From Mesorhizobium sp. WSM2240 (GTDB lineage Bacteria > Pseudomonadota > Alphaproteobacteria > Rhizobiales > Rhizobiaceae): DNA of 64,000 nucleotides. The translations under genes and the position numbers were made by a program. The notes beneath the pieces were generated by a model. That model ran no database searches. It was not told the DNA's origin and saw only the letters and a list, made by a program, of their open reading frames with translations. Below are positions 52,731 through 63,781 of the stretch, one piece after another. The DNA is taken from NCBI RefSeq assembly GCF_040438645.1, contig NZ_CP159253.1, forward strand, positions 310,001 through 374,000, in the 5' to 3' direction. Each line of letters opens with the position of its first letter. The first letter of the stretch is position 1.

Positions 52731-53900
52731 ATGACCAGCCCCGCCGAAATCCTCTCTCTGCCCAAGCCCGAATGGGCCGGCGACGATGTCGCCATGCTCT
52801 ACGACATGGCGACGCGGTTTCTCTCCGAAGAAATCGCGCCCCGCTACGATGAGTTCGAGAAGGCAGAGATGTTCGACCGCGAAAGCTGGGAAAAGGCCGG
52901 CGCGGCGGGCCTGCTCTGCGCCTCGATGCCGGAGGAATATGGCGGCTCGGGCGGCACCTTCGCGCATGAGAGCGCCATCATCGAGGCGATCAGCCATGTC
53001 GGCGTCGACGGCTTCGGCATCGGCCTGCACAATTCGATCGTCGCGCCTTACATTCTCCACTACGGCTCAGAAGAGCAGAAGAAGAAGTGGCTGCCGAGGA
53101 TGGCCACCGGCGAGTTGATCGGCGCCATCGCCATGACCGAGCCGGGAGCCGGATCCGACCTGCAGGGCGTGAAGACCTCGGCCAAGCGCGACGGCAACCA
53201 GTATTCGATCAATGGCTCAAAAACCTTCATCACCAACGGCCAGCTCGCCAATTTGATCATCGTCGTCACCAAAACCGATCCCTCGAAGGGCGCCAAGGGC
53301 ACCTCGCTGATCGTCGTCGAGACCGACGAGGTCGAGGGCTTCGAACGCGGCCGCAACCTCGACAAGATCGGCCTGAAATCGAACGACACGTCGGAGCTTT
53401 TTTTCAAGGACGTGCGCGTGCCGACCTCCAATCTGCTCGGCCACGAGGAAGGGCAGGGATTCATCCAGTTGATGCAGCAATTGCCGCAGGAGCGCCTCCA
53501 GATCGGCACCACCGCAATTGCTGCTGTCGAGCGTGCGCTGGCCCTGACCATCGATTACGTCAAGGAGCGCAAGGCCTTCGGCAAGGCGATCCTCGAATTC
53601 CAGAACACCCAGTTCAAGCTTGCCGAGCTCAAGACCGAAGCAACTATCGGCCGCGTCTTCTACAATGATTGCGTGGCACGCCACATCGATGGGGGGCTCG
53701 ATCCTGTAACCGCCTCCATGGCCAAGTACTGGCTGACCGATTTGCAGGGCAAGGTGATGGACGAATGCCTTCAACTGCATGGCGGTTATGGCTACATGAA
53801 TGAATATCCGATCGCCCGCATGTTCCGCGACGCCCGCGTCCAGGGCATCTATGGCGGTACCAACGAGATCATGAAACTGCTGATCGCACGCTCGCTCTAG
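52731..53900 (+). CDS. Acyl-CoA dehydrogenase
   Basis: The 389-residue protein has the regular acyl-CoA dehydrogenase fold: AMTEPGAGSDLQGVKTSA and ITNGQLANLIIVVTKTD (FAD and substrate contacts), SNDTSELFFKDVRVP, and the C-terminal QLHGGYGYMNEYPIARMFRDA. It is different from the first, longer enzyme and may take shorter or branched substrates, so the operon would cover two substrate ranges. The ATG follows GGGAGAGCAAACAGCA. It lies 31 bp downstream of the first dehydrogenase and 27 bp upstream of the thiolase. Confidence 0.93.
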   Translation: MTSPAEILSLPKPEWAGDDVAMLYDMATRFLSEEIAPRYDEFEKAEMFDRESWEKAGAAGLLCASMPEEYGGSGGTFAHESAIIEAISHVGVDGFGIGLHNSIVAPYILHYGSEEQKKKWLPRMATGELIGAIAMTEPGAGSDLQGVKTSAKRDGNQYSINGSKTFITNGQLANLIIVVTKTDPSKGAKGTSLIVVETDEVEGFERGRNLDKIGLKSNDTSELFFKDVRVPTSNLLGHEEGQGFIQLMQQLPQERLQIGTTAIAAVERALALTIDYVKERKAFGKAILEFQNTQFKLAELKTEATIGRVFYNDCVARHIDGGLDPVTASMAKYWLTDLQGKVMDECLQLHGGYGYMNEYPIARMFRDARVQGIYGGTNEIMKLLIARSL

Positions 53901-53927
53901 CAGCGGTCCCGGCATTCGAGGAGAAAG

Positions 53928-55139
53928 ATGATGGCCGAAGCCTATGTTTACGACGCCGTGCGCACGCCGCGCGGCCGCGGCAAGAAGGACGGGGCGTTGC
54001 ACGAAGTGCCGGCGGTTCGTCTCGGCGCGAAGGTTCTGGAAGCGCTGCGCGACCGCAACGGACTCGACACCGGCACTGTCGACGACATCATCTTCGGCTG
54101 CGTCGACCCGGTCGGCGAAGCCGGTTCGGTGATCCCGCGCTCCTCGGCCTTCGAGGCAGGCTACGCAATGACGGCGCCCGGCATCCAGATCTCGCGCTTC
54201 TGCGCCTCGGGGCTCGATGCGATCAATCTGGGTGCGGCCAAGATCGCCCAGGGCTCGGACGAGATCGTCATCGCCGGCGGCGTGGAATCCATGTCGCGCG
54301 TCGGCATGGGCATGTCGGGCGGCGCCTGGTTCATGGACCCGTCGGTTGGCCTGCCCGCCTATTTCATGCCGCAGGGCGTTTCGGCCGATCTGATCGCCAC
54401 CAAATACGGCTTTTCGCGCGACGACGTTGACGCCTATGCGGTCGAGAGCCAGAAGCGCGCCGCGAATGCCTGGGAGAAGGGTTACTTCAAGAACTCGGTC
54501 GTGCCGGTGAAGGACCAGAACGGCCTGACCATCCTCGACCGTGACGAGCACATGCGCCCGACGACCGACATGCAGTCGCTGGCCTCGCTCAACCCCTCCT
54601 TCACCATGCCTGGCGAGATGGGCGGCTTCGGCGCCGTCGCCGTGCAGCGCTATCCGGAAATCGAGGAGGTCAACTACGTCCATCACGCCGGTAATTCTTC
54701 CGGCATCGTCGACGGCGCCGCCGCTGTCCTGCTCGGCTCAAAAAAAGCCGGCAAGACCATGGGGATGAATCCTCGCGCCCGCATCCGCGCGCTGGCCAAT
54801 ATCGGCTCTGAGCCGGCGATCATGCTGACCGGCCCGGTCGACGTGACCGAAAAGCTGCTGATGCGCGCCAAGATGAAGCTGTCGGACATCGACCTGTTCG
54901 AGCTCAACGAGGCCTTTGCCTCGGTGGTGCTGCGCTACATGCAGGCCTTTGACATTCCGCACGACAAGATCAACGTCAATGGCGGCGCCATCGCCATGGG
55001 CCATCCGCTCGGCGCGACCGGCGCGATGATCTTCGGCACGGTGCTCGACGAACTGGAGCGCCGCGACCTGAACACCGCGTTGGTGACACTCTGCATCGGC
55101 GCCGGCATGGGCACCGCTACCATCATCGAACGCGTCTGA
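53928..55139 (+). CDS. Acetyl-CoA acyltransferase (thiolase)
   Basis: The 403-residue protein has the nucleophile Cys in [15 protein letters not shown], the [12 protein letters not shown] segment, the catalytic His in [18 protein letters not shown] and the second Cys in [11 protein letters not shown]. It performs the final thiolytic step of beta-oxidation. The start is either of two adjacent ATGs at 53928 and 53931 after GAGGAGAAAG. It lies between the short acyl-CoA dehydrogenase and the multifunctional FadB/J-type protein, the usual order. Confidence 0.94.
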   Translation: MMAEAYVYDAVRTPRGRGKKDGALHEVPAVRLGAKVLEALRDRNGLDTGTVDDIIFGCVDPVGEAGSVIPRSSAFEAGYAMTAPGIQISRFCASGLDAINLGAAKIAQGSDEIVIAGGVESMSRVGMGMSGGAWFMDPSVGLPAYFMPQGVSADLIATKYGFSRDDVDAYAVESQKRAANAWEKGYFKNSVVPVKDQNGLTILDRDEHMRPTTDMQSLASLNPSFTMPGEMGGFGAVAVQRYPEIEEVNYVHHAGNSSGIVDGAAAVLLGSKKAGKTMGMNPRARIRALANIGSEPAIMLTGPVDVTEKLLMRAKMKLSDIDLFELNEAFASVVLRYMQAFDIPHDKINVNGGAIAMGHPLGATGAMIFGTVLDELERRDLNTALVTLCIGAGMGTATIIERV

Positions 55140-55155
55140 CCGGGGAGAAGAAGAA

Positions 55156-57375
55156 ATGGCTTACAAGAATTTCACGGTCGAGACCGACGGCGACGGCATC
55201 GCGCTGGTCACCTGGGACATGCCCGACAAATCGATGAACATCTTCACCGAGGAGGTGATGAACGAGCTCGAGGCCATCGTTGGTCAGGTGGCGTCGGATG
55301 CGGCGGTAAAGGGCGCGGTGATCACCTCGGGCAAGGAGAGTTTTTCCGGCGGCGCGGACCTCACCATGCTGAAGCGCATGCTGACGCTGTTCCATGAGGA
55401 AGAGGCCAAGGACCACGACAAGGCGGTCAGGATGCTGTTCGACGGCGCAGGCCGGATGGGCGGGCTGTTCCGTAAACTAGAAACCTCCGGAAAACCGTGG
55501 GTGTCGGCGATCAACGGCACCTGCATGGGCGGCGCGTTCGAGATGTCGCTGGCCTGCCATGGCCGCGTCGCTGCCGATTCCGACAAGGTGAAGATGGCGT
55601 TGCCGGAAGTGAAGGTCGGCATCTTCCCGGGCGCCGGCGGCACCCAGCGCGTTCCCCGCCTGGCGCAGCCGCAGGAAGCGCTGCAGATGCTGACCTCCGG
55701 CCAGAACCTCACTCCGCAGAAGGCCAAGGCGATGGGCCTGATCCACGAGATCGCGCCTCCCGAAAAACTCATCGAAGCCGCCAAGGCGATGATCAAAAAC
55801 GGCCTGAAGCCGGTCCAGCCCTGGGACGAGAAGGGTTTCAAGCTGCCCGGCGGTCCCGTCTATTCGGCGGCGGGCGCGAATCTCTGGCCGCCGGCGATCG
55901 CCATCCTGCGCCGCGAGACCTACGGCAATTATCCGGCCGCGTCCGCCATCCTGAAATGCGTATATGAAGGCCTGCTGGTGCCGTTCGACACGGGGCTCAG
56001 GATCGAACAGCGCTATTTCACCGAGATCATGCAGACTACCGAAGCGGCGATGATGATCCGCTCGCTGTTCGTATCGCTGCAGGAACTGAACAAGGGCGCG
56101 CGCCGCCCGGTTGGCGTTCCCGACACGAAGTTCAAGAAGATCGGCGTGCTTGGCGCTGGCTTCATGGGCGCGGGCATCGCCTATGTCACGGCAAAGGCTG
56201 GCATTCCGGTCGTGCTGCTCGACCGCGACATGCCGTCCGCCGAAAAGGGCAAGGCGCATTCCGAAAACCTGATTTCCGAACAGGTCAAGAAAGGCCGGGC
56301 AAAGCCGGAGGAGAAGGAAAAGCTGCTTTCCCTCATCACGCCGACGGCTGACTATGCGGCGCTGGACGGCTGCGACCTCGTCATCGAGGCGGTGTTCGAG
56401 GATTCCGAGGTGAAGAAGACGGCGATCGAAAAGGCCGAGGCAGTGCTGAAGTCCTCCGCCGTCTTCGCCTCCAACACCTCCACCATTCCGATCACCGGGC
56501 TCGCCAAGAATTCGGCGCGGCCGAAGAACTTCATCGGCATCCATTTCTTCTCGCCGGTCGACAGGATGATGCTGGTCGAGATCATTCTCGGCAAGAAGAC
56601 CGGCGACAAGGCGCTGGCCATGGCGATCGACTATGTCCGCGCCATCAAGAAGACGCCGATCGTCGTCAACGATACGCGCGGCTTCTACGTCAACCGCTGC
56701 GTGCTGCGCTACATGTCGGAATCCTACAGGATGCTGATCGAAGGCGTGCCCGCGCCGATGATCGAGAATGCCGCGAAGATGGCCGGCATGCCTGTCGGCC
56801 CGCTCGCGCTGACCGACGAGACCGCGATCGATCTCGCCCAGAAGATTATGAAGCAGACCATCCGCGATCTCGGCGAGAAAGCCGTCGATCCCGAGCAGAT
56901 GAAACTCATCGACACGATGGTCGACACGCACGGGCGCCACGGCCGGAAGAACGGCAAAGGCTTCTACGATTATCCCGCCAAACCCGCGAAGAAGAAGCTG
57001 TGGCCCGGCCTGAAGGATCTCTACCCGCAGCTTGCCCCGGAAAAGGTCGATGTCGAGGAACTGAAGCAGCGTTTCCTCGTCACCATCGCTTTGGAAGCGG
57101 CGCGCGTGATGGAGGAGGGCATCGTCACCGACCCACGCGAGGCCGATGTCGGCTCCATTCTGGCCTTCGGATTCGCGCCCTACACCGGCGGTGCGCTGTC
57201 CTACATCGACGGGATGGGGGCGAAGAAATTCCTCAAGTTGGCGAAAGGCCTGCAGAAGAAATTCGGCGCGCAGTTCAAGGCGCCGAAACTGCTCGTCGAC
57301 ATGGCGGACAAGGGCGAGACGTTCTACGAGCGCTTCGATCCCTACAAGAAGGACGAGGTGCGAAAGGCGGCCTGA
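55156..57375 (+). CDS. FadB/FadJ-type enoyl-CoA hydratase/3-hydroxyacyl-CoA dehydrogenase
   Basis: The 739-residue bifunctional protein has a crotonase domain first ([35 protein letters not shown], and [20 protein letters not shown]). The NAD-binding 3-hydroxyacyl-CoA dehydrogenase part follows, from about residue 325 ([20 protein letters not shown]), with catalytic His in [17 protein letters not shown] and a C-terminal dimer domain. It hydrates trans-2-enoyl-CoA and oxidises the 3-hydroxy product. The start follows GGGGAGAAGAA and lies 16 bp after the thiolase stop. Confidence 0.94.
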   Translation: MAYKNFTVETDGDGIALVTWDMPDKSMNIFTEEVMNELEAIVGQVASDAAVKGAVITSGKESFSGGADLTMLKRMLTLFHEEEAKDHDKAVRMLFDGAGRMGGLFRKLETSGKPWVSAINGTCMGGAFEMSLACHGRVAADSDKVKMALPEVKVGIFPGAGGTQRVPRLAQPQEALQMLTSGQNLTPQKAKAMGLIHEIAPPEKLIEAAKAMIKNGLKPVQPWDEKGFKLPGGPVYSAAGANLWPPAIAILRRETYGNYPAASAILKCVYEGLLVPFDTGLRIEQRYFTEIMQTTEAAMMIRSLFVSLQELNKGARRPVGVPDTKFKKIGVLGAGFMGAGIAYVTAKAGIPVVLLDRDMPSAEKGKAHSENLISEQVKKGRAKPEEKEKLLSLITPTADYAALDGCDLVIEAVFEDSEVKKTAIEKAEAVLKSSAVFASNTSTIPITGLAKNSARPKNFIGIHFFSPVDRMMLVEIILGKKTGDKALAMAIDYVRAIKKTPIVVNDTRGFYVNRCVLRYMSESYRMLIEGVPAPMIENAAKMAGMPVGPLALTDETAIDLAQKIMKQTIRDLGEKAVDPEQMKLIDTMVDTHGRHGRKNGKGFYDYPAKPAKKKLWPGLKDLYPQLAPEKVDVEELKQRFLVTIALEAARVMEEGIVTDPREADVGSILAFGFAPYTGGALSYIDGMGAKKFLKLAKGLQKKFGAQFKAPKLLVDMADKGETFYERFDPYKKDEVRKAA

Positions 57376-57388
57376 CCGGACGCCCCGC

Positions 57389-57931
57389 ATGTATGTCTGG
57401 GCTCGTTTTGCTCGAATGGCCGCGACGGTGAAAAGCCGCGGGCCTTACCGGCTGGGCGGGACGAGCCGCCTGGCCTTCCGCTGCTTGCCGACCGACATCG
57501 ATTTCAACATCCATCTGAACAATGCGCGCTATCTCATGCTGGCCGATCTCGGCCGCATGGACATCTTTCTACGCTCAGGCCTTCTGAAGCTGATGCGCGA
57601 GAAGAAATGGGCGCCGATGATGGGCGGCGTGCAGTCGGTCTTCGTCCGCGAGATCAGGCTGTGGAGGCGTTTCGAGGTGGTCTCTTCGATCGAGACCTGG
57701 GACGGCACGCAGGTCATCGGCCGCCATCAGTTCATCCTCGACAATGGCGAGACTGCCGCGCTGGTGATGACGACGGCGGGCATTTACGAGCCCGCCAACC
57801 GCCGCTTCATCGAGATCGACCAGGTGATCGCCGCCCTGGGCGTAGAGACCAAGCCGCGCCAGCCGAGCGAAGCCGAACGGATATTCATGGCTTCGCACAC
57901 CGGGCTGAGGGCCTTGGCGAAGGAGGGGTGA
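57389..57931 (+). CDS. Thioesterase-family protein (Them6/4HBT-like)
   Basis: The 180-residue protein starts at ATG 57389, 13 bp after the FadJ-type gene; ATG 57416 (MAATVKSRG) is a second choice. The hot-dog fold features are visible: FRCLPTDIDFNIHLNNARYLMLADLGR, with the catalytic Asp-His region, and MMGGVQSVFVREIRLWRRFEV. It likely releases fatty acids from acyl-CoA or acts on an acyl chain related to the operon. It is the last gene of the operon. Confidence 0.88.
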   Translation: MYVWARFARMAATVKSRGPYRLGGTSRLAFRCLPTDIDFNIHLNNARYLMLADLGRMDIFLRSGLLKLMREKKWAPMMGGVQSVFVREIRLWRRFEVVSSIETWDGTQVIGRHQFILDNGETAALVMTTAGIYEPANRRFIEIDQVIAALGVETKPRQPSEAERIFMASHTGLRALAKEG

Positions 57932-58048
57932 CGCCTCCCGCCCGCAACGGAGTTTGGAGCAGCGCCGGGTCAACTCGGCTGGACAACTCCCACACCACGC
58001 GCTAGAAAGTTAAAAAGGTATTTTTTCCTGTCTGGCACGGAGAACGCC

Positions 58049-58699
58049 ATGCTCTCGCATGAACGTGTCTGGGCCGCCATCGACGCGCTGGCGGCGCGCT
58101 ATTCGCTTTCGGCGTCGGGTCTTGCCAAGCGCGCGGGCCTCGATTCCACGGCCTTCAACAAGTCGAAGCGGCTGTCGGCAGATGGCCGGCCGCGCTGGCC
58201 GTCGACGGAATCGCTCGCCAAAATCATCGAGGCGACGAACTCCTCGCTCGACGAGTTCCTCGCGCTGATCGACGGCAAGTCTGGCCCTAAAGACAAGCCT
58301 TTGCCGGTGCAGGCCTCATCGGTGCCGCTGCTCGGTTTCGCGCAGGCCGGCGCAGGCGGCTTCTTCGACGATGCCGGCTTTCCGGTCGGGCAGGGTTTTG
58401 ACCTGATCGAACTGCCGTCACGGGCCGGCGACAATTCCTATGCGCTGAAAGTGCAGGGCGATTCCATGCTGCCGCTCTATCGCGACGGCGACGTGCTGAT
58501 CGTCGAGCCGGGGGCGAGGGTGAACAAAGGCGACCGCGTCGTGGTCAAGACCGGCAGCGGCGAGGTGATGGCCAAGGTCCTGGCGCGCCAGAGCGCGAAG
58601 GAAATCGAGCTTCAGTCGATAAATCCCGATCATCCGGACCGAGTCGTCGCCGCAAAGGACGTCGAATGGCTGGCCCGCATCGTCTGGGCAAGCCAGTAG
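58049..58699 (+). CDS. S24/LexA-like repressor with helix-turn-helix
   Basis: The 216-residue protein has an N-terminal HTH domain (SASGLAKRAGLDSTAFNKSKR) and a C-terminal S24 peptidase-like domain with Ser in LKVQGDSMLPLYRDGD and Lys in GEVMAKVLARQ, the catalytic pair of self-cleaving repressors. No classical Ala-Gly cleavage pair is clear, although AQAGAGG lies in the linker. Such repressors respond to DNA damage or phage state. Target genes are not visible. The start ATG follows ACGGAGAACGCC. Confidence 0.88.
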   Translation: MLSHERVWAAIDALAARYSLSASGLAKRAGLDSTAFNKSKRLSADGRPRWPSTESLAKIIEATNSSLDEFLALIDGKSGPKDKPLPVQASSVPLLGFAQAGAGGFFDDAGFPVGQGFDLIELPSRAGDNSYALKVQGDSMLPLYRDGDVLIVEPGARVNKGDRVVVKTGSGEVMAKVLARQSAKEIELQSINPDHPDRVVAAKDVEWLARIVWASQ

Positions 58700-58707
58700 C
58701 CGCGCCG

Positions 58708-59469
58708 ATGCGTGCGGGCATCGCAGCGGGTGCGTTCCTGGGCCTCGTCGGCCTGGGTTTTGCCATCATGGCCGGCGGGCACACGCTGATCCCGCGGGAA
58801 ATGCCGCCTGAGGCCTCCAGTATCGCATCGCCCGACGGACCCAAGACCGCGGCAGTTCCAAAGATCGACCCGCCGCGTCCGACCATTCGGCCGCGTGGCG
58901 CGGGGCGGGACGGGCAGACGGGTCCCGAAGAGTTTGAGCGCATCTCCCCGCGCGCGCCGCTCGGCGAAATTGGCCTCGCGCTGCCGCCGAAACCGGCAAT
59001 GCCCAGTGATTGGGAGGGGACCATCCTCTATCGGCCGGTCGCGCCGGCGGCCGGGCTGGTCGAGGCGATGGGGCACACGGTTGCCATAGCCGGGGTGGAT
59101 GCAGTCGCAGCCGATGAAACCTGCTCGTTCGAGGGCAAGGAATGGGCCTGCGGCATCAGAGCCCGCACCGCCTTCCGCCTTTGGCTGCGCGGTAGGGCGG
59201 TCACCTGCGCGGTGACGCCCGAGGCCGGCCCGAAGACCGTCACCGCCGCCTGCCGGCTCGGCAAGCAGGACGTCGGCCAGTGGCTGGTGTCCAATGGCTG
59301 GGCTCGTGCGGCCGAAGGCGGTCCCTATGGCGAGGCCGGGGAAAAGGCCCGGGCCGCGAAAAAGGGCATATTCGGCCGCCCGCCGGACAAGGATTCCTTG
59401 CCGCCGCCTCCGTCCGCAGTCAGCACATTGCCTAAGCCGCCAACTGCCCCGACAGCGCCCTCCGAATGA
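58708..59469 (+). CDS. Thermonuclease (SNase)-like membrane-anchored protein
   Basis: The protein (253 residues from ATG 58708; ATG 58666 inside the previous gene is also in frame) starts with a membrane helix ([22 protein letters not shown]). After a Pro-rich linker comes an SNase-like domain: [32 protein letters not shown] and [31 protein letters not shown]. Not all catalytic residues of staphylococcal nuclease are clear, so activity is doubtful. It overlaps the convergent lysyl-tRNA synthetase gene by 38 bp at its 3' end. Confidence 0.82.
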   Translation: MRAGIAAGAFLGLVGLGFAIMAGGHTLIPREMPPEASSIASPDGPKTAAVPKIDPPRPTIRPRGAGRDGQTGPEEFERISPRAPLGEIGLALPPKPAMPSDWEGTILYRPVAPAAGLVEAMGHTVAIAGVDAVAADETCSFEGKEWACGIRARTAFRLWLRGRAVTCAVTPEAGPKTVTAACRLGKQDVGQWLVSNGWARAAEGGPYGEAGEKARAAKKGIFGRPPDKDSLPPPPSAVSTLPKPPTAPTAPSE

Positions 59470-61084
59470 GCGCGCGTGTTTCGTCGATGCCGTAGAGCGC
59501 CACGAACGAGCCGAAGCGCGGGCCGCGCTCCTGGCCGATCAGCACCTGATAGATCATCTGGAAGAAGGCGACCGAAACGCCGGGTCCGCCTTCCGGGCTC
59601 TTCTTGTTGTGGTCCTGATAGCGCTCGATTTTGCGCGCGACATTGAGCGAGGCGTTCTGGATAGCTTCGCCGTCGGCATCGGCCGGCAGCGTGCCAAGCG
59701 CGTCCGACAGCGCCTGAAGCGCCTCGCGCTCCACTGCGTCGGGAGATCTGTAGACCTTGGCCGGCTTCACGAAATCGTCGAAGTAGCGGATGGCGTAGCC
59801 GGCGAGCCGGTCGAGTTCTGGATGCGACTGCGGCGTCACGCCAGCGACATGGCGCGAGATGAAGCCCCACAGCACGCTCTTGTCGTGGGCGTTGGATGCG
59901 CTGACCAGATTGAGCAACAGGGCGAACGGCACCGGCAGTTCGATCTCCGGCGGGTTGCCGTCGTGCATATGCCAGACCGGATTGCCGAGCCGCGTCTTCC
60001 AGTCCTGTTTCTGATAGGCCGACAGGAAGGTGTAGTACTCGTCGACGGCCTTCGGGATGACGTCGAAATAGAGCTTCTTCGCCGTCTTCGGCTTCTGGTA
60101 CATATAGAGGCCAAGGCTCTCGGTCGGCGCATAGGCGAGCCACTGGTCGATGGTGATGCCGTTGCCCTTCGACTTCGAAATCTTCTGCCCGTTCTCGTCG
60201 AGGAAGAGTTCGTAGACGAAGTGTGCCGGCGCGCGTCCGCCGAGCGCCTCGCAAATGCGGTCATAGACGCCCATGTTCGGTCCGTGGTCTTTGCCGAACA
60301 TCTCGAAGTCGACGCCGAGCGCCGCCCAGCGCGCTCCGAAATCCGGCTTCCATTGCAGCTTGACCCTGCCACCGGTGACCGGCAGCGTGGTTTCCGTGCC
60401 ATCCTCGTCGTAGAAGGTGATGGTGCCGGCGGCGGCATCGACATGCTTCATCGGCACATAGAGCACCCGGCCGGACTTCGGCGAAATCGGCAGGAAAGGA
60501 CTGTAGGTTGCCTGCCGTTCCTCGCCCAGCGTCGGCAGCATGATCGCCATGATCGTTTCGTAGCGTTCGGCCACGCGCTTCAGAATGGTGTCGAAGCGAC
60601 CCGACTTGTAGTAGTCGGTCGCACTCGCGAATTCGTAGTCGAAGCCGAACGTGTCGAGGAAGCGCCGCAGCATCGCGTTGTTGTGATGCCCGAAGCTTTC
60701 ATAGTCGCCGCCGAACGGGTTCGGAACCGAGGTCAGCGGCATGTGCAGATACGGCTCCAGGAACGCGCGGTCAGGCACGCTATCGGGAATCTTGCGCATC
60801 CCATCCATGTCGTCGGAGAAGCAGAGCAGCTTGGTGGCGACCTTGTCTTCGGTCAGGATGCGGAAGGCGTGGCGCACCATGGAGGTACGCGCCACCTCGC
60901 CGAACGTGCCGATATGCGGCAGGCCGGACGGGCCGTAGCCGGTCTCGAACAGCACCGTCTCGGGAAAATCCCGCCCCTTGTAGCGGTCGACGATCTTTTT
61001 CGCTTCTTCGAACGGCCAAGCCTTGCTTTCGGCGGCGGCCGCTAGGATTTCGGGGTTGAGATCGATCACGTTTGATCTCGCCAT
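59432..61084 (-). CDS. lysS: Lysyl-tRNA synthetase, class I
   Basis: The 550-residue protein is an archaeal-type class I LysRS, as is usual in alphaproteobacteria. The HIGH-like motif is HIGT at residues 57-60 ([13 protein letters not shown]) and the KMSKS-like motif is KISKSKGN. It charges tRNA-Lys. The start ATG lies upstream of TARSN-like ([12 protein letters not shown]) with a weak ribosome site. It is convergent with, and overlaps, the thermonuclease gene by 38 bp. Confidence 0.95.
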   Translation of the reverse strand: MARSNVIDLNPEILAAAAESKAWPFEEAKKIVDRYKGRDFPETVLFETGYGPSGLPHIGTFGEVARTSMVRHAFRILTEDKVATKLLCFSDDMDGMRKIPDSVPDRAFLEPYLHMPLTSVPNPFGGDYESFGHHNNAMLRRFLDTFGFDYEFASATDYYKSGRFDTILKRVAERYETIMAIMLPTLGEERQATYSPFLPISPKSGRVLYVPMKHVDAAAGTITFYDEDGTETTLPVTGGRVKLQWKPDFGARWAALGVDFEMFGKDHGPNMGVYDRICEALGGRAPAHFVYELFLDENGQKISKSKGNGITIDQWLAYAPTESLGLYMYQKPKTAKKLYFDVIPKAVDEYYTFLSAYQKQDWKTRLGNPVWHMHDGNPPEIELPVPFALLLNLVSASNAHDKSVLWGFISRHVAGVTPQSHPELDRLAGYAIRYFDDFVKPAKVYRSPDAVEREALQALSDALGTLPADADGEAIQNASLNVARKIERYQDHNKKSPEGGPGVSVAFFQMIYQVLIGQERGPRFGSFVALYGIDETRALIRRALSGQLAA

Positions 61085-61301
61085 TGTGCCTGTCCTGTAT
61101 TCCTGCCGGCGGTCGTTGCTGCTTCAGTGCTTGCGGGGATGCTCGGCAATCCCGGCCATGCGTTCGCGCGTACGTCGCCGGCCGAGTTTGCAGGTGGTCT
61201 CTATGCGGGCGGGCCGGGGGCGTCAACATTGGCCCGGTTTTTCCTTGCGAGGGCACGGCCGCGTTCCTACCTTCGCTGCAACGAAAATGAAGGGGGCAGC
61301 A

Positions 61302-61715
61302 ATGGCTTTGCCGACCGCGCACGAGGCGCTTATCTATCTGATGGTGGTAACCTCCGCCTCCGACCGCGACATGACCGATGTTGAACTGGCGCGGATCGGC
61401 AATGTGGTGCGGTCCTGGCCGATCTTCGAGGGTTTCGACGACGAGAAGCTCATCGAAATCGCGCAGGACTGTCAGCAGATGCTTCACCATGACGGCGGTC
61501 TTGGAGGCGTCCTTTCGACAGCACGCAAGGCCATACCGAAAAATCTTCACGACACTGCTTACGCCTTGGCTTTCGAGGTGGCGACAGCCGATCTCGAAAT
61601 GCGCATGGAAGAGCTTCGCGTGCTGCAGCTTCTGCGCCTGCATCTCGCCATCGATGCCGCGACGATCGCGGCGATCGAGCGGGCGACGAAGGCGCGTCAC
61701 CGGACGCTGACATAG
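61302..61715 (+). CDS. TerB-family (tellurite resistance-like) protein
   Basis: I start at ATG 61302, 5 bp after AGGGGGC, giving 137 residues; the frame is open upstream but not coding. The all-helical TerB fold is visible: HEALIYLMVVTSASDRDMTDVE with the acidic motif for metal binding, IARIGNVVRSWPIFEGF, and AFEVATADLEMRMEELRVLQLLR. TerB-like proteins take part in phage, stress or metal responses; the function here is unknown. It is 6 bp upstream of the sterol desaturase-like gene, a likely operon. Confidence 0.88.
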   Translation: MALPTAHEALIYLMVVTSASDRDMTDVELARIGNVVRSWPIFEGFDDEKLIEIAQDCQQMLHHDGGLGGVLSTARKAIPKNLHDTAYALAFEVATADLEMRMEELRVLQLLRLHLAIDAATIAAIERATKARHRTLT

Positions 61716-61721
61716 GATGGA

Positions 61722-62564
61722 ATGATGGGCGAAGGCGCTGTTTTTCCGGAAGCCTGGATTCGAGGGGCCGTGTTCCTTGCGGTCTTCGGCTCGCTGGCGG
61801 TGCTGGAGCTATGGTCGCCGCGCCTCGAACGTGACGAGTTGCGCGGCGCGCTGAAATCGCGGCGTTGGTTCACCAACATCTCGATGGTCGTCCTGTCGTC
61901 GCTGGTTTTGCGGGTAATCTTTCCGGCCGCCGCCGTCGGCGCAGCGCTCTGGGCGGAGGCGCGGGGATGGGGATTGCTCAGGCTCGCCGGCGTGGATGGC
62001 TTTGCAAGCGGGCTGATCGCGTTCGTCGTGCTCGATTTCGCGGTCTGGCTTGAACACGTCGCCAGCCACAAGATATCGCTTCTGTGGCGCATCCACCGGA
62101 TGCATCACGCCGACACCGGTTTCGATGTCACGACGGGGCTGCGGTTTCATCCGCTCGAGATCGTGCTGTCCATGGTCTGGAAGGCCGCCGTCGTGGTGGC
62201 GCTCGGCCCGCCGGTGCTCGCAGTGCTGGTTTTTGAGATCATACTCAACGCCGGCGCGATGTTCAGCCACTCCAATCTGCGCATCGGATCCCGCGCGGAT
62301 CGCTGGCTGCGCCGTGTCATCGTCACGCCGGACATGCACCGCGTCCATCACTCCAACGATCTGGCCGAGACGGACTCGAATTACGGTTTCAATCTCTCGT
62401 TGTGGGACAGGCTGTTCAGGACCTATGTCGACCAGCCAAAAAAAGGCCATGACGGCATCGCGATAGGGCTTTCGGGCTATTCCGCGAGCGAGGCCGCGCG
62501 GCTCGGGCGCTCGCTAGCCCTGCCGTTCGTTTCACGGCCGAACGCCTATATCAGAAGAAGCTGA
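61722..62564 (+). CDS. Sterol desaturase/fatty acid hydroxylase-family protein
   Basis: The 280-residue integral membrane protein carries the iron-binding His boxes of the family: WLEHVASHK, LWRIHRMHHAD and MHRVHHSND. Several membrane helices surround them. It should be a di-iron membrane oxygenase, hydroxylating or desaturating a lipid. ATG 61722 and 61725 are both possible. It is preceded by the TerB-like gene after 6 bp and overlaps the convergent binding-protein gene by 14 bp. Confidence 0.9.
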   Translation: MMGEGAVFPEAWIRGAVFLAVFGSLAVLELWSPRLERDELRGALKSRRWFTNISMVVLSSLVLRVIFPAAAVGAALWAEARGWGLLRLAGVDGFASGLIAFVVLDFAVWLEHVASHKISLLWRIHRMHHADTGFDVTTGLRFHPLEIVLSMVWKAAVVVALGPPVLAVLVFEIILNAGAMFSHSNLRIGSRADRWLRRVIVTPDMHRVHHSNDLAETDSNYGFNLSLWDRLFRTYVDQPKKGHDGIAIGLSGYSASEAARLGRSLALPFVSRPNAYIRRS

Positions 62565-63393
62565 CCGGGAAATATCGCAGGTAAAGCTCGGCGAATACGC
62601 CCTTCACCGCGATCTGATGCAGGGCTGCGTCGAAAGCGGCGGCCAGGGCCGGCTCGCCGGCTCGGGTGGCGATCGCCAGCCCCGAGCCCAGATATTCCGG
62701 CGCGAGATAGGCGCCACCGGCAAACCGGCAACATCCGCCGGCTTCGTTTCCCGCCAGCCAAAAGCCGAGCCGCATGCCGTCGCCAAAGGCGGCGGCGATC
62801 TCGGCGGCTTTCAGATCCTGGAGCATCCAGTCCTGCCTGGAATAGGTGACGACTTTCACGCCCGGAAAATTGGCGCGCAGCAGGCGTTCGTGCGCCGAGC
62901 CGGCGATGACGCCGACACGCTTGTCCTGCAGCTTGTCGAATACCGGCTCAGACACCGCCGTCGTCTTCGGCATGACGAAGCGTGCGGGAAAACGCAGATA
63001 GGGCCGCGAAAACGCATATTTAAGCCGCGCTTCCTGCGTTATGGCGACGCCGGCTATGATCGCCTCGCCTTGCCCGCTTTGCAGCATGCCGTCCAGTTCC
63101 GCCCAGGGGACAGCCTGCATCTGGCATTTGTCGGAAATGTTGAACTCGGCGCATATGGCCCGCGCCAGGTCGATGTGGAACCCCGAAATGCGGCCCTCGC
63201 CATCCAGAAAATTGAAGGGCGGGAAATCCGTCGTGGTCAGGAACCGCAGCCTGGTCAGCCCGGACAGGTCGGGCTTCGGCAGACGCTCCTTGGCGTCCCA
63301 GAACATCGGCACCTGCGGTTCGGCCGCTTGGGCGGTGCCGCAGGCAAGGGCCGATGCGCAAAACACGGCCAGCAGGACAGCACGAAATTTCAT
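62551..63393 (-). CDS. Periplasmic solute-binding protein (SBP_bac_3)
   Basis: I start at ATG 63393, 6 bp after GGAG; this gives 280 residues with a signal peptide ending ACGTAQAAEP. The fold of family 3 solute-binding proteins is seen: LRFLTTTDFPPFNFLDGEG, ISGFHIDLARAICAEF, and AIIAGVAITQEARLKYAFSRPY. It may bind amino acids or similar. No permease or ATPase lies next to it; some such orphan proteins act as sensors or serve distant transporters. Confidence 0.88.
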   Translation of the reverse strand: MKFRAVLLAVFCASALACGTAQAAEPQVPMFWDAKERLPKPDLSGLTRLRFLTTTDFPPFNFLDGEGRISGFHIDLARAICAEFNISDKCQMQAVPWAELDGMLQSGQGEAIIAGVAITQEARLKYAFSRPYLRFPARFVMPKTTAVSEPVFDKLQDKRVGVIAGSAHERLLRANFPGVKVVTYSRQDWMLQDLKAAEIAAAFGDGMRLGFWLAGNEAGGCCRFAGGAYLAPEYLGSGLAIATRAGEPALAAAFDAALHQIAVKGVFAELYLRYFPVSFF

Positions 63394-63781
63394 TTTGACT
63401 CCGGGCGAGGGACGGAAGCTTGTTTCTAGCGCCGGTCGGATGCGATGCCCAGCCATCCGTCGGCGGGAGCGCTCCGGCAAGGCCGAAACTCGCTTGGGCG
63501 GCTTTATGGTTACCCAATTCCTACCCAAACCCAACAAATTTTTCTCGATGCAACCCAGGGTTAATGGCGGCAATCCGATTGCGCGCATAACATCGCTCAA
63601 TTGCAAGTGGCAACGGGGGGTTGCCGGTGGGGTGCGGTTTCTTGCAGCCGCCGCTTTCATGCGGCGGTATTCCGGTGCCTGATATCTTTCTTTTCGGCAA
63701 TGCCGGCAGGCGTTGGCCCGGATGCCGGCTGTGCCGTGAAGCGCAGTTCTCTCCATCATCGTACGGCGTGTCATGGGCATC
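63394..63781. other. Intergenic region, no gene seen
   Basis: 388 bp between the binding-protein start and the 3' end of the last gene. A hairpin (CCGCCGC-TTTCAT-GCGGCGG, near 63648-63667) lies in it; no T-run follows. The rest holds nothing I can identify. Confidence 0.5.

Noticed and set aside
55477..57390. 637-codon minus-strand frame opposite the FadB/J-type gene
   Set aside because: Shadow of a well-supported bifunctional enzyme; no domains.
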